Of a stretch of 64,000 nucleotides of DNA, positions 21,818-32,527 are shown piece after piece. The position numbers and the translations under genes are program-made. Where the stretch lies: NCBI GenBank assembly GCA_037178625.1, contig CM074134.1, positions 1 through 64,000 of the forward strand, given 5' to 3'. How positions within the stretch are numbered: position 1 is the stretch's first letter; the number at the start of each line of letters is the position of its first letter. This DNA comes from Skeletonema tropicum (Eukaryota > Bacillariophyta > Thalassiosirophyceae > Thalassiosirales > Thalassiosiraceae). The notes beneath the pieces were generated by a model. It saw only the letters and a list, made by a program, of their open reading frames with translations. It did not search any database and was not told the DNA's origin.

Positions 21818-22547
21818 TGACATAAAACGCAAGTATACGTGGAAATATCGTACAGCTATCGGGATGTTGACTTACCTGCAAGGCAATACTAGACCAGACA
21901 TTTCAGTTGCTACACACCAATGCGCAAGATTTTCGATGGATCCGAAGCGGAGTCACGAGGTAGCAGTAATGAAGATTGGAAAATATCTACGTACGTCAAT
22001 GGACAAGGGAATTATCTACAAACCAGACAAGAAGTTGGGCTTAGAATGCTATGTTGACGCTGATTTCGCTGGTGGTTGGCAACATGCAGATGCTGAATCA
22101 GCAGAGAGCGTGATGTCAAGAACTGGATACATCCTCATGTATGCAAACTGCCCAATTCACTGGGTAAGTAAGTTGCAAACGGAAATTGCTTTGAGTACTG
22201 CGGAAGCGGAATACATCGCGCTATCGCAAGCACTGCGAGAAGTAATTCCAATGATGGAGATGATGAAAGAATTGAAAACTGCATTCCCGATGGAGATTAC
22301 AATTCCAAATTTCAACTGCACCGTGCACGAAGATAATCAATCATGCATCAGTATGGCGACGAAGCAGAAATTCTCTCCGAGGACAAAACACATTGCGCTG
22401 AAGTATCATCATTTTCGCTCTTTTGTGAACGCGAACAAAATCCTGATTAAGTATGTCAACACGCAAGATCAACTTGCAGATGCATTGACAAAACCTCTTG
22501 ATCCTGAAACATTTATTCGTTTACGCAAGATGCTAATTGGATGGTAA
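21818..22547 (+). pseudogene. Ty1/copia-like RT C-terminus and RNase H, 5' truncated
   Basis: About 240 codons stay open. They begin in the RT-RNase H connection (YRTAIGMLTYLQGNTRPDIS) and contain a complete-looking RNase H: first Asp in ECYVDADFAGGW, Glu in STAEAEYIALS, Asp in HEDNQSC, then RTKHIALKYHHFR and ADALTKPLDPE. Protease, integrase and most of RT are missing. The frame also reads through the telomere-like repeat (as NPNPN). It ends TGGTAA at 22547. The fragment is a relic, although its coding part is undamaged. Confidence 0.9.
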
Positions 22548-22565
22548 TGCCTCGCTACGAGGGAG

Positions 22566-22805
22566 TGTTGGAATACACGGGACTCAATCAGTGACTGGAA
22601 CCAAGAGGGTCTTTACCTCTTTACTATCCAGGCACCAGACCTGTGTAGACCCGTGTACGACGGAACTAGCTCGCCCTTTATTACTAGCTAACGATTAAAT
22701 ATATAGTTTGTTTACGTGAATCTCCATGAACGTGTGTTCGCTAGGAGGCGTTGTCCGTAGCAGATTATAAGAATCAAATCAACCAAAAATTACACATTAC
22801 ACATA
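22566..22805 (+). repeat. Probable 3' LTR of the copia relic
   Basis: Follows the pol stop after a short GA-rich tract (GAGGGAG) and starts TGTTGGAATACACGG, typical of copia LTRs. The right end is taken at ATTACACA near 22798-22805. No second copy is in the window, so the length is uncertain. Confidence 0.5.
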
Positions 22806-22886
22806 AGGCGTGCCTACTGTTCTGCCCTGAAGCTGCACACACGCATACATGACATATTCAATACAAAAACATAAAACGCACAGCCC

Positions 22887-24193
22887 ATGGTTTCTTTATC
22901 AGATCCGGAATGCCAATCCGCTTTGTGGGTTACAATGGCCATTCTTCCTAAAGTCACTGGTATAATCTCCCTCATATCTTCAGCATTCATAATTCAACAT
23001 GTCATCCGCGATCGTAAGCGACGCAGCCAGGTTTACCATCGTCTATTACTGGGTATGAGCATATCTGACTTCTTTGGATCGTTTACGAGCTTCTTATCAA
23101 CGTGGCCGATCCCTCGTGGCGGGGCATGTTTGGCTGCAGGTACAAAGGCGACGTGTACGGCCCAAGGGTTCTTCTTTCAGATAACAACACTGTGCACCCC
23201 AACCTACAATATTTCCTTATCAATCTATTATTTACTCATGATTGTCAAAGGATGGAGAGAATCACGTGTAAAGAAGATCGAGAAGTATTTGCATGCTTTA
23301 CCCATCTGTCTCGGTTTTGGGACAGCGTTTGCAAGTCTTGGGTTGAAGATTTATAACAGCGCCGGTTTTTTCTGCTGGATTGGAAATGACTACAATGGTA
23401 TTTACCGTCTTGCCTTCATGTACGCCGAGGTTTGGGCTATGATGATCTTCCTCCCAATATGCATGACCATCATTTATTTCCATGTGCTAAAGCAGGAAAA
23501 GAAACTCGACAGGTATAGTGCGAGCTTTGCGCAGAAGAAGCGAAAGCAAAGTAAGAAGATTCGCAATCAAGCATTTCTTTACGTTGGATGCGTGTACATG
23601 ACGTGGATATTCTTTACGGTACGTGATGGTGTATTGAAATGAATTCATTTGATACCGCTATCACATCTTAACTTTCTTCTTCAACTTCACACCCTCATCC
23701 TCATCTCAATGTTAATGGTTTCCAGATCTTTCGTCTCATGCAATTAGCAGGGGCGTACCCCCCATCATACATGGCTATACTCTTGGTCGCCTTTCTTCCA
23801 CTTCAAGGTTTCTTTAATCTGATAGTCTACATGTTTCCACGCATCCTACGCTATTTCGAAGAGGGTGTACCTCTTACGCAATCATTCAAGAGGAGCAGCT
23901 TCATTTCATCTCTCCAGAGTAGTGCTTCCAGGGTGAGTGCTGTTTTCAAGAAGAATAGATCCCAGACACCAGGAAAACAGAGTTCCTGCGCCTATGATGA
24001 AGGAGATGTAGAGAATGTTGAAAGTACAGCAGCTCTCGAGGTGGAAGTCGATCATTCAGACAAAGAAAACAGAGAAGGAGGAGGCTTGAATGGGGACAAT
24101 ACGAATGGGGAAGTAGAATCTGGCGAGGAGGATGGCGAAGGGGATGGAGAGAAGGATGTGATTGATGAACTGGAACATATTGTTGACACTTGA
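22887..24193 (+). CDS. Seven-transmembrane GPCR-like receptor, 2 exons
   Basis: Exons 22887-23618 and 23726-24193; a 107-bp intron has GTACGT and TTTCCAG ends and leaves the frame intact, giving 399 aa. Seven hydrophobic segments are visible at roughly residues 13-40, 49-72, 90-119, 133-158, 173-200, 227-250 and 256-282, the sixth split by the intron. Conserved-looking features are a Cys in TM2-TM3 (ACLAAG/TCTAQ), RLLLGMSISD in TM2, a basic third loop, and NLIVYMFPR in TM7. This resembles the Dictyostelium cAMP-receptor/secretin-like class. The C-tail of about 115 residues is very acidic. Ligand is unknown. It starts just after the copia LTR. Confidence 0.8.
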
Positions 24194-25560
24194 ACGCTGA
24201 AGATGACATCTTTTTGGGGCTAGTCTCATGTCATAATGAAATCATGGTGAATAAATGAATACAAAGTTAATCAGATTAGATATCTACGATACTGAAAGAT
24301 GATGTGGCCTGCTAATAAAAGATAGAACCAATGTTGACTATAATAATGGCCCGAGCTGCAGACAAGAGACAAGTAGAAACTGCAGCAGGAGTGGCATGCC
24401 TTTTCTACATTACAAGAGCAGCAGGTGGCAGCCTTGCCGATGCTGTGCTTGAATTTGAATCGATCATTAGATGAAGCTTGACGCCGAAATATTGTAGTCG
24501 TAGATGCTTTAATTGGCCAGCACAACTCACGAAGGTTTGACGGGGGAGACTTCGTGAATCCTGTTTCTTCGAACAGCATAATATATACACTGAAAGCAAG
24601 GTTGATCAGGTTGATCCTTGCAACGTGGATTCATTTGTGTCATTTTATCAACGAACGGTAATCAGACGACATATCATTGGCGCAGCAAATTTGTCAATCT
24701 CAAGAGACGAAGACCGACGGACGACTCACACCAGCTGCATTCATCCACAAAGAAGTCAGTCAGCTTCATCCATCCATATATGTAACAAGAAATTTTAAAG
24801 TACGTCTGGTGGGCCCTCAAGAGACGACATTATCTATGGTATTGACAACGAACATGTGCTGTAGCAGCTATTATTTCCCAGATCGCACCCCAAGCCTGCT
24901 ATCTTTCAAGCAGGCCAGGATTATAAGGGTGATACCCTTGTTTGATGCCTCAAATCATTCTTTTGTTGGTGTACTTCCATGTACTACGTCAGTTCTCACT
25001 CTTGCAACGGTCTTCGGCTTCGGTGCGGTTCCACATTATTTTCATGTCAGACCCGCATAAAGTCCATTGTCTACTCAGCTTCATCCATCCATCATTGTGC
25101 CATGTGCCGAATAAAATTTTTGTCGGTTTTTAGTTTCTTCCATCTTCCACTAAAGCTAAAGCAGAGGGAATGATGAATAAACTTCGATCATTGGAGGCCC
25201 TGCACTTGTCCCCTCGGGCAAGCCATGGAACGATGTGAAAATAACTCTGTAATACGCAGTAGCGGTAACGAAGAACAACTCTACACAACTGCAGAGGATA
25301 ATTATTGTGCCATTTTGATCAGGTCTGAGACACAAACTCTCTCCTTCAACAAAAAGCTGCAGAAATTATACATTCAAAGCTGTCGATGTCGAAATAATTT
25401 TCGCAGGTCTCTTCACTGATGTGCGTGTGTAACTTGGCCTTCGGGCATTACACGTCTTTCCCATCGTATGGACTAACAAGTCCGCGGGCAGTGCTCGTGC
25501 AACCACTAGGCGCTTGCTGTTATAGAAATAAAAGACTATACTAAACCCCACACTTGAAGA
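24194..25560. other. Gene-poor, contains dispersed repeats
   Basis: No credible gene. Parts at 24343-24440 and 24695-24776 match 35546-35625 and 36084-36170 in the same order and orientation. 24787-24885 matches 44233-44335. Confidence 0.6.
24343..24885 (+). repeat. Dispersed repeats R1-R3
   Basis: R2 (around GAGCTGCA...GTAGAAACTGCAGCAGG), R1 (CTCAAGAGACGAAGACCGA...GCTGCATTCATCCACAA) and R3 (TTTTAAAGTACGTCTGGTGG...GGGCCCTCAAGAG). R1 and R2 recur at 35.5-36.2 kb; R3 recurs at 44.2 kb with a small internal GTGG-type expansion. Confidence 0.75.
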
Positions 25561-25578
25561 TCCAGCTAGCCAACCTCT

Positions 25579-25869
25579 TTATACACTATCCTCGACAGAC
25601 AACAGCGATTCCACCTCAGACGCGGCTCCAGATACAATAGAAGAGGCATCCTCTTCCCTCTCCGGGTCCGCCTCAAACGGCTGCTCCCACCACCATCGGT
25701 ATTTGCTGGTACCACGTAGTCTCTCACCATCCCTACACAGATCCAGAATCGGGCGGTCCCTGATGTATGCCCCAATAGTCTTCCTCCGTTTTTCGATGTA
25801 CTCCGTCAAAGTATACAGCCCAACCTCCTCAAACAACTCCTTCTTATCCGGACACGTCCACCAGTCCGT
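25579..25869 (-). pseudogene. C-terminal fragment of a retroelement polymerase-like protein
   Basis: About 96 codons without ATG reading T-D-W-W-T-C, GLYTLTEYIEKRRKTIGAYI, RPILDLCRDGERLRG and WWWEQP. This Y-I-x-x-R-R-x-T-I...C...W-W-x-Q-P signature is one I associate with the C-terminal end of LINE-like polymerase proteins in diatoms and oomycetes; this is from memory of the family, not a search. An in-frame stop lies just upstream. It could instead be the end of an unrelated gene. Confidence 0.4.
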
Positions 25870-28060
25870 TCATTCTTCTGAGGTCGATTCTTGCGTGCCA
25901 TGCGGCAAGCAGCTCGATAATAGAAGCCTTCCAGACACCGCAGCGCCGAATCCGTCAATACCCAAGTTCTTCACTGATGTATAGAAGTAGCACTTAGAGA
26001 TGATTGCCATGGATCGAGAACAGATAAATGATTGCGTTAAAACTTTTATGACCATTCGATATCCAGGGAAGTCAATCTGATCACGTCTCATGTATAGCAG
26101 CTAAGAATGTGCGTTTGGCTTTCATTTGCTTTCGTGTAAGTACTCATGTCATGATAAGTAAGACCAAGACTTCTTTTCTCGTACCAACTTGAACTTAACC
26201 CATCCCTGCCGCATACCTCGTTCATACCTCGTTTTGACTTCTAGCCGTAACTTCATCAATAATACGCCGATTCTCACGGTTGGAAGACCAATAACTTTCC
26301 ATTCAGTGAGTTTAGAACGCCTCTGCAACGCACCATGGTTGTATTCCGACCATTCCCCGAGATATTGGGGGTGCTAATTCAGTGTCACTGGCATGGGTCG
26401 CGAGGTACGGTCGGCCATCACGCATCACACACTAACAAAAAAACATCTCCACCATGACGTATCCGACGGCAAACCATTATACTATTGGACCAGAAACCCC
26501 AACATCAACATAAACAACATAGAGTCTAACCCAGATTTTCATGAAGATTTCGATTCTGTAACCGGCGGCGGCCAATCCGAAGTCGTTGTGATGATATACG
26601 GCTCTAACCTACGCAGACATGAAATCCGCACATGCCGGGAAACATCATAATATACTCATATTTAATAGAATTTGGTAATTTAATAGCCATGTTGCATTAC
26701 ACACTCCATCTACATATTATGGCAATTGATATTTATTACCAGTTTTATTAATTGCATGCCAATTGCACTTAATAATGGAGTAGTAGGCCGAATCATCCGC
26801 TGTTGTTTTGATGCCATCCGGTAGGAATGGTGTTGTTAGCAGTCATATAATAACCTGATTCTACTCTATAACGCTCACAACAGATAGCTATTGGTATTGT
26901 GTGGTGAAAGGGTCCCCAACTTGCAGGGTGAATACGCTGAATATCACTTCAAATACTCGTGTATGTGATGGCATTGGGCTCCTCATTTGACCCCAAAAAA
27001 TGATATATCCTAACTAGTCTAATATTGTTTTAGCCGCAATGAAATAGAGATATCTAGACCAACCACGTTGATTGTTATATTATAGTCATCACCTCACTGA
27101 CTTTTGGCACCATTTCATTTCATTTTCTGTCAGATATATGCATTCTCCTTTTTGATGTATTTTGTGGAAAATATCCACTTTCACCACCTTTATTCACCAT
27201 GCCACTGCATGCTTCAGAGAACGCCTTCACATGTTATCAAAGGGATAGAACGCCGCCTAATAGTATGATGTTGGCGTCTGCAAACCAGTTCGGTGGCGAA
27301 GCAACTCCAACTATTCACCTGAAGACCATGACGGAAGTGCATCATCACACCGATGTCAACATGCCATTTTCCGGCACCTCTACTTTGGTGCCATGATATG
27401 TAGCGATGGCGTCGGTCGAAAAAGAATGAAGGGCACCACTTCATAGATATGCTATTGGAGAGTGAGTTACTGCAGTGGGGCCGTCTAAAGTTATGTTTAG
27501 GTAGTGTATTATGGTGTCGGCATGTAGGGGGTGGAGGTGCACCATGGTGATGGACGAAAAAAAAAGAGGCGCGCGCGCGGCAGGGATGGGTTTAAACATC
27601 ACTCGGTACTCGAAGTGTCCACCAAAATCGCTCACAAAAAATCAATCATGCCGACCATCGCAACGTTAATTCAATCATGCCGACCAAAAGCACCGAGAGC
27701 CATTCATTCAATCATGCCGACAGACAGCATCGTGAGCTTCTCTCACAGCCATTCATTCAATCATGGATGGCAAATTGCTGTTGCAAGCCTCATGCCGCTG
27801 CTTGCTGTGCTCATAATTTTTCATCGAGCAAACTGTCAACATCATTCACTACCAAACCACCATGTCGGCCGATTCTCCGCTCTTCGCTCGCAAGCCGCTT
27901 GCTATACTACCGCTGCCTCCCAACGGCGTTCACCCACAAGCATCGCCGCCGCCTTGAAGCAGGCTCCGCCGCTAATGACTGCAGCCGATGTCCGATGATT
28001 ACAGGTGAGTAACAACCAATTCATGATCCCCCGTCCGGTTTTGATGGCTGATCGAGCAAC
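25870..28060. other. Gene-poor region, no gene recognised
   Basis: About 2.2 kb with only short frames. Three short repeats (ATTCAATCATGCCGAC and variants) lie between 27640 and 27770. An AT-rich stretch spans about 26640-27190. Confidence 0.5.
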
Positions 28061-28070
28061 AACTTCATTC

Positions 28071-28249
28071 AGCGCCGAGGAAAGCCGGCGCTATACAAGT
28101 TGGCCCAGCACCGTGGAAGCCGGTGCTATACAAATTGGCCCAGCACCGTGGAAGCCGGTGCTATACAAATTGGCCCAGGGCTCAGTCCCAGCACCGAGGC
28201 AAAGCCGGTGCTATACAAATAAGGCCCATCGCCGAGGTTAGCCGGCGAT
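28071..28249 (+). repeat. Array of five 7-bp-stem hairpins with compensatory changes
   Basis: AGCGCCG-AGGAAAGC-CGGCGCT (28071-28092), AGCACCG-TGGAAGC-CGGTGCT twice (28107-28127, 28142-28162), AGCACCG-AGGCAAAGC-CGGTGCT (28190-28212) and ATCGCCG-AGGTTAGC-CGGCGAT (28228-28249). Spacers are mostly ATACAAATTGGCCC-like. Another hairpin, GGG-CTCAGT-CCC, sits at 28178-28189, and CGCC-TTCG-GGTG follows near 28277-28288. All five 7-bp stems pair perfectly although three different stem sequences are used. Confidence 0.9.
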
Positions 28250-28289
28250 TAATTAAATTGGCCCAGCTTTTCTTTGCGCCTTCGGGTGT

Positions 28290-31200
28290 ACTCGATTTGG
28301 GGTTCCGAGAGAGATAGTAACGGTCGGTTTCCAAGGTTGGTCACGGCGGCCTTCGGAGGTGCTGAGAGGCTTAAACAGAGTGTCCGTCCTCCTCAGGGAA
28401 AGATTGGCACAGTTCCTTTAGGGTTTGCTAGACCATAAATCCGTCGCTAAACTACCGTTCAATCTCGTTGAAAAGCACTCCACCCACACTTTTTAAATCT
28501 TTGTTTTGTTTGTCTGATGTCTCTATCTTTGTATTTTGTACCTCTAATGAATCTTTGTTTTGTTTCCTATTTCTAAAAACAGTGCTTGGCAATTCATATA
28601 GAGGCACTCTCTTCGCATGGCGTATCGCAAGCTACACAGCCAGCGTCTATACATCCACCGCAACTCGGACCAAGCAGAAAACTCTTGACGGAAGGCCTTC
28701 ACTAGCAGGGCAGGAACGAAGACGGCAAGTTTAGTTTGAGCAGTCGAGCAGGGCCTTCTCTCAAGTTGTTGCGTCCATCGCCATCGCGTGTCTTATGGCA
28801 CATTATTTGCTGCTTTTTTCTAGAGATGGAGAGACGGGATGATTGGGAATTGGCGTTTTCGTCTCCGTAGGTCGTAGGAATGAGGCTTTTGATAATGTGT
28901 ATCATGTTTGTCAGATGTAAATAATAAGTCCAATTCCACTGCTAGCTTTATCATATGCTATCCCTCTTGAGATCCACTCAGCAAGTGTGTACGTCACAAT
29001 CAGTTCCAATAAACATCACTCGATCATAACGTCCTCGTCTCTATTTGTTACTTTCATTGTCCTTCCACATGATAGCGAAGAGTATCGAGAGTGCAGATCG
29101 ATACACAGAGTGCAAAGCAGAGTGAAACTTCCCTCCGACAAAAAGGACACACATGACTTCGCCAAAGATATTATTTACTCTTGACTTTCTCGACTGCGAC
29201 ATTTACATTGATGATTTGTACCACCAAACGACATCGGGAGAGTTTCGTTTATCCGGAGAGTTTGTGGGCTAGTCGAGATATTGCAGTTGATGAAGATGCA
29301 AGATGATGATGAGGAAGGACGTCAAATGGTTGAAATGAAGCGTGAGGATGATTTTAGAGACAAGAGTGGAGCAGCTAGAGCGTCACACGTCAAAAGAACT
29401 AGCGAGGAGAAAAAGTAAGCAGCAACAGTAACAACAGGATGAGTACAAGTACATCTACGACTTGTTTTCTCAGGGAATCGCTCCAACCAGCACTATTCCA
29501 CAGGCAGTGTCGACAGAGTCAGATTATCAGTCGATCGAAGAGACCATGAGTAAAGTGTGCTCCATAAGAACAGAGGGAAGAAATAATAGTGACGATCAAG
29601 GCTTTGTCAACAAAGACAAATCTCTTGGAATCGCTCCAGCGAGTTCAATTCCACACATATGCAGTGTCGACAGAATCGGATCATCCTTCCGTCAAACAGT
29701 CCATGAGCCAACATATTTTCCATTAGAAAAGAGGGTAATAGCGACGATCAAGGCTCTGTCGACAGAGACAAGCCTATTGCAGAAATTACCATTGATGCAA
29801 AGGAGACAAAGCAAGAAGAAGACCTCGCGCTTAGTTCTCTGAGCATAATGAAGCATTGCATCGTATCGATGAAGACAGAAGTTATGACGACATCTTTCAT
29901 GGTCTGTCGGGTTAATTTGACAAAGATGATGAAGCCGCAATTCAGACTGCCAAGCATCTTAATCTCCATGTAGTGAAGACACACAAGCATCTTTGGCAGT
30001 ATAGCAGATACATATAACGACTGTGACAAAAGAGAAACGAAAAAACAATACTACGAAGCGCCCTATTGTCTAATCTTGGCATCAAGAGAAGAAGCAAGGG
30101 AAAGAAGAATGGAGCATTGGATGGGCAAGTTCTTTCTCCGTGTACTGAAGACACAAGCATCTTTTCTAATCTCTGGGTTCATTTGACAAAGATGATGATG
30201 ATCAGGTTCCTTCTCCGTGTACTCAAGACACAACCATATTTTCGAATCTTGGCATCAAGAGAAGAAGGAAGAGAAGAATGAAAGGGAATGGAGCATTAAC
30301 GACCTAGCGAGTACAATGGGAAGCACCATGAGTTTTGAAAGCATTGGATTATCCTATTTAAAAGAGGAGAGCAAAAGTCCAGAATTAAGACAGTGTGGTT
30401 GTCGCATGTGCAGTTCTGCCGTGAAAATCAAGAAGGAGACGGACAACATACGAAGGGAATTGCATGCATTTGATCTAGTGATGCCTACCTTGCTCATGGA
30501 ATAAGAAGTACATATGGTACATGAAACGCATGCAGGGTGGAGACTTCTCATCAAGCAAGCAATCTCTTTCTAATAATCCTCTTCTCGCGCAAAGTTTTGC
30601 GAGTTAAAAGCGCATCGTCGCGTTGTAAGTACTGTCTTCGGCTTTTGTTTGTTTGGGGCTTGAGGTTACTCCTACCATATTTGATATTGTAAAAGAGACA
30701 TGAAAAAGGCCTATCAGGCACTCACAGCTGTCTTTTTGAACAAGAGTAAGTGTCGTTGGGAAAGCGTGAACTGCACATTGTAAATTGTAACCCTAACAGG
30801 CGCAGGTAACTTTTGTTCTGCAGTCTTGTCGCTAGATATTTTTAATTATTTTACCCTCTAGCTCTTTTTATTTGGCCTACATAGCCCCAACCCTAACCCG
30901 AATATAATGACTACTCCTACCTATTAATTCCTACTTTCGCACGTGAATGCTCTAGAGATACCAGTCTAAAACTAGTCTGTACCTTAAGATACGAGTCTGT
31001 ACCTTAAGATGTGCTGAATTTTCTATCTACTCGTTCTGGACGAGTTCTTGTCCGATTCGAGTGAAACCAAGACAGATGGAGTTAGCGATGGTGTTGTAGG
31101 AGAGGTCTGCATACTCGGTTCGGACCATAGAATCGTTTAGGAGACCATTGAGGGGAGTGTACCTATGGTGAAAAGATTAGCTGCCTGACTTGTGAAGTTT

Positions 31201-31450
31201 CTAGCCATCCAAATCCAAAAGAGCAGGAGCCTTGGGGACAAGTTAGATGAGGATATAAGACTTGAACTTAAACGATACTTTTTATAATAATTCTAACTGC
31301 TACGACGCTACATTGTTTCAAGAATAGAACTGCAATCCTTTTGGTTGAAAGAGGACAATCCATGGGGGTCGGAGCAGGAATAAAGACAAGGAAGCTTTTC
31401 CTGAATAGAACTGCTCAACAATTCTTCCTCCCCTCTCGCAAAGCCGAACA
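28290..31450. other. Gene-poor, degenerate internal repeats
   Basis: No intact gene. Contains degenerate tandem repeats at 29474-29790 and 30080-30270, and an 18-bp tandem duplication (GTCTGTACCTTAAGAT) near 30977-31012. A sequence near 30687-30735 is an undisturbed copy of the site interrupted at 35042-35283. Confidence 0.5.
29474..30270 (+). repeat. Imperfect tandem repeats, possible decayed gene
   Basis: GGAATCGCTCCA...GCAGTGTCGACAGA occurs at 29474 and 29629 (period about 155 bp). The following GCGACGATCAAGGCT-type block also recurs near 29594 and 29741. Further on, TTCTCCGTGTACT-AAGACACAA...CAT and GGCATCAAGAGAAGAAG each occur twice between 30077 and 30265. Short frames exist, but stops break them. 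Confidence 0.6.
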
Positions 31451-31855
31451 TTATTTAACTGATGCTACTTCATGTGCCCTCTTTCGATTACCATACGAGC
31501 TCCTCTGCGACAAACGAGAGAGATCAGCTGGGCTTAGATAACGCTGCGCGGCTAGAATACCATCAACGTGGGCAAACTTCATCTCATGTAGCTGCCTCAA
31601 AACGCTTCGAGGAAAATGAACCAGGGCCTCAATACCGTTGCAATTGGCCAAGACGTCCTCGGACAAGTCAGTAGGATATTCAGAGCTCAGTGCAAGTACT
31701 GCTCTCAACTGTCTTGCATGCTGCAGCGTCTCTCGCTTGAATTTGGCGTCGTCCGCTGCCGAATACCAGCTGCGATCAATATTCGGCAAGAGAATACTCT
31801 GGCTCTGGCTGGTCGGAGCGAAATGTACGGAGCGAGTAGATTCAGTTCTTGTCAT
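31451..31855 (-). CDS. Small conserved diatom-type protein (WYSxxD...F)
   Basis: 134 aa from the ATG at 31855; a GTG four codons upstream was not used. The sequence has SVHFAPTSQSQSI, then WYSAADDAKFKRETLQHARQ and a helical C-terminus. The combination of a V-x-F-x-x-x-S strand and W-Y-S-x-x-D-x-x-x-F-K recurs in many small proteins of diatoms. Function is unknown; no signal peptide or membrane segment is present. Charged helices suggest a soluble, perhaps protein-binding factor. Confidence 0.65.
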   Translation of the reverse strand: MTRTESTRSVHFAPTSQSQSILLPNIDRSWYSAADDAKFKRETLQHARQLRAVLALSSEYPTDLSEDVLANCNGIEALVHFPRSVLRQLHEMKFAHVDGILAAQRYLSPADLSRLSQRSSYGNRKRAHEVASVK

Positions 31856-31867
31856 ATTTGCTTTCAC

Positions 31868-32527
31868 GATGTTGCAATTATTGGTTCAGTGAGCACTTGG
31901 GCGGAACAACAGAGGTAAGACTTCTGCACTTCTTCTCCTCAAATGTGAAACGCAGTTGGAGATGCTCTAATCAGTAAGCTTGCAAACTGAACTACTTATA
32001 ATTGGACAGTAAGTAATTTCATTTTTTCGAGGGATAGAGCAGACAGTGGACAGCAGAAGAGGATATCCCTTTTTTTTGTGAACTGAGGAATCGCTGAAGA
32101 AGAGTGAATGCCGGGAAGGTGTGTTTTCGCGGCCAACGGCCCTGAGATCCGTGACATATCTAATGCACAGTGGAGCTATAGAAGTAGGAGTATTTCTAGG
32201 AAATAGATAAAAAGCCTCTCTCTAGAGGAAGTCCTCAAAAGTCTAAGAATACGCGCGTATTTTGCGCGCATCCCAAAAAATATCTTAGACTCCTGTCATC
32301 GTCATCTCCCGCGCAAGAGGAGCCCATAGTCTACTGTGCGGGATACTGAACTCCTACATGCCTTCAGTTGAATTTTTGTACTTTGTCCTCCTCTTCTGTT
32401 CCAGTAATTCAAAGTTCAAAGTCTACGATGATGGTTAGACTACTGCAATCTCCCCGTGATAGGCGTCAATAGTCCGACTTTCTACCCAAGAACCGCATCA
32501 TGGTTCATGTCATATCATTAAATCAGC
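31868..32527. other. Intergenic between divergent genes
   Basis: About 660 bp. I see a GCGCGTATTTTGCGCGC near-palindrome around 32252-32268 and a second CGCGCAAG-type segment near 32310, possibly regulatory, but no recognised motif. Confidence 0.4.

Noticed and set aside
27531..28012. 155- and 111-codon frames rich in His, Ser, Ala
   Set aside because: Produced by short repeats; no family features and they compete with each other.
28300..28400. GC-rich structured stretch considered as rRNA or other ncRNA
   Set aside because: No match to conserved rRNA blocks or tRNA features that I can recognise.
30886..30902. CCCCAACCCTAACCCG as a second telomere-like tract
   Set aside because: Only one and a half units; could be chance.
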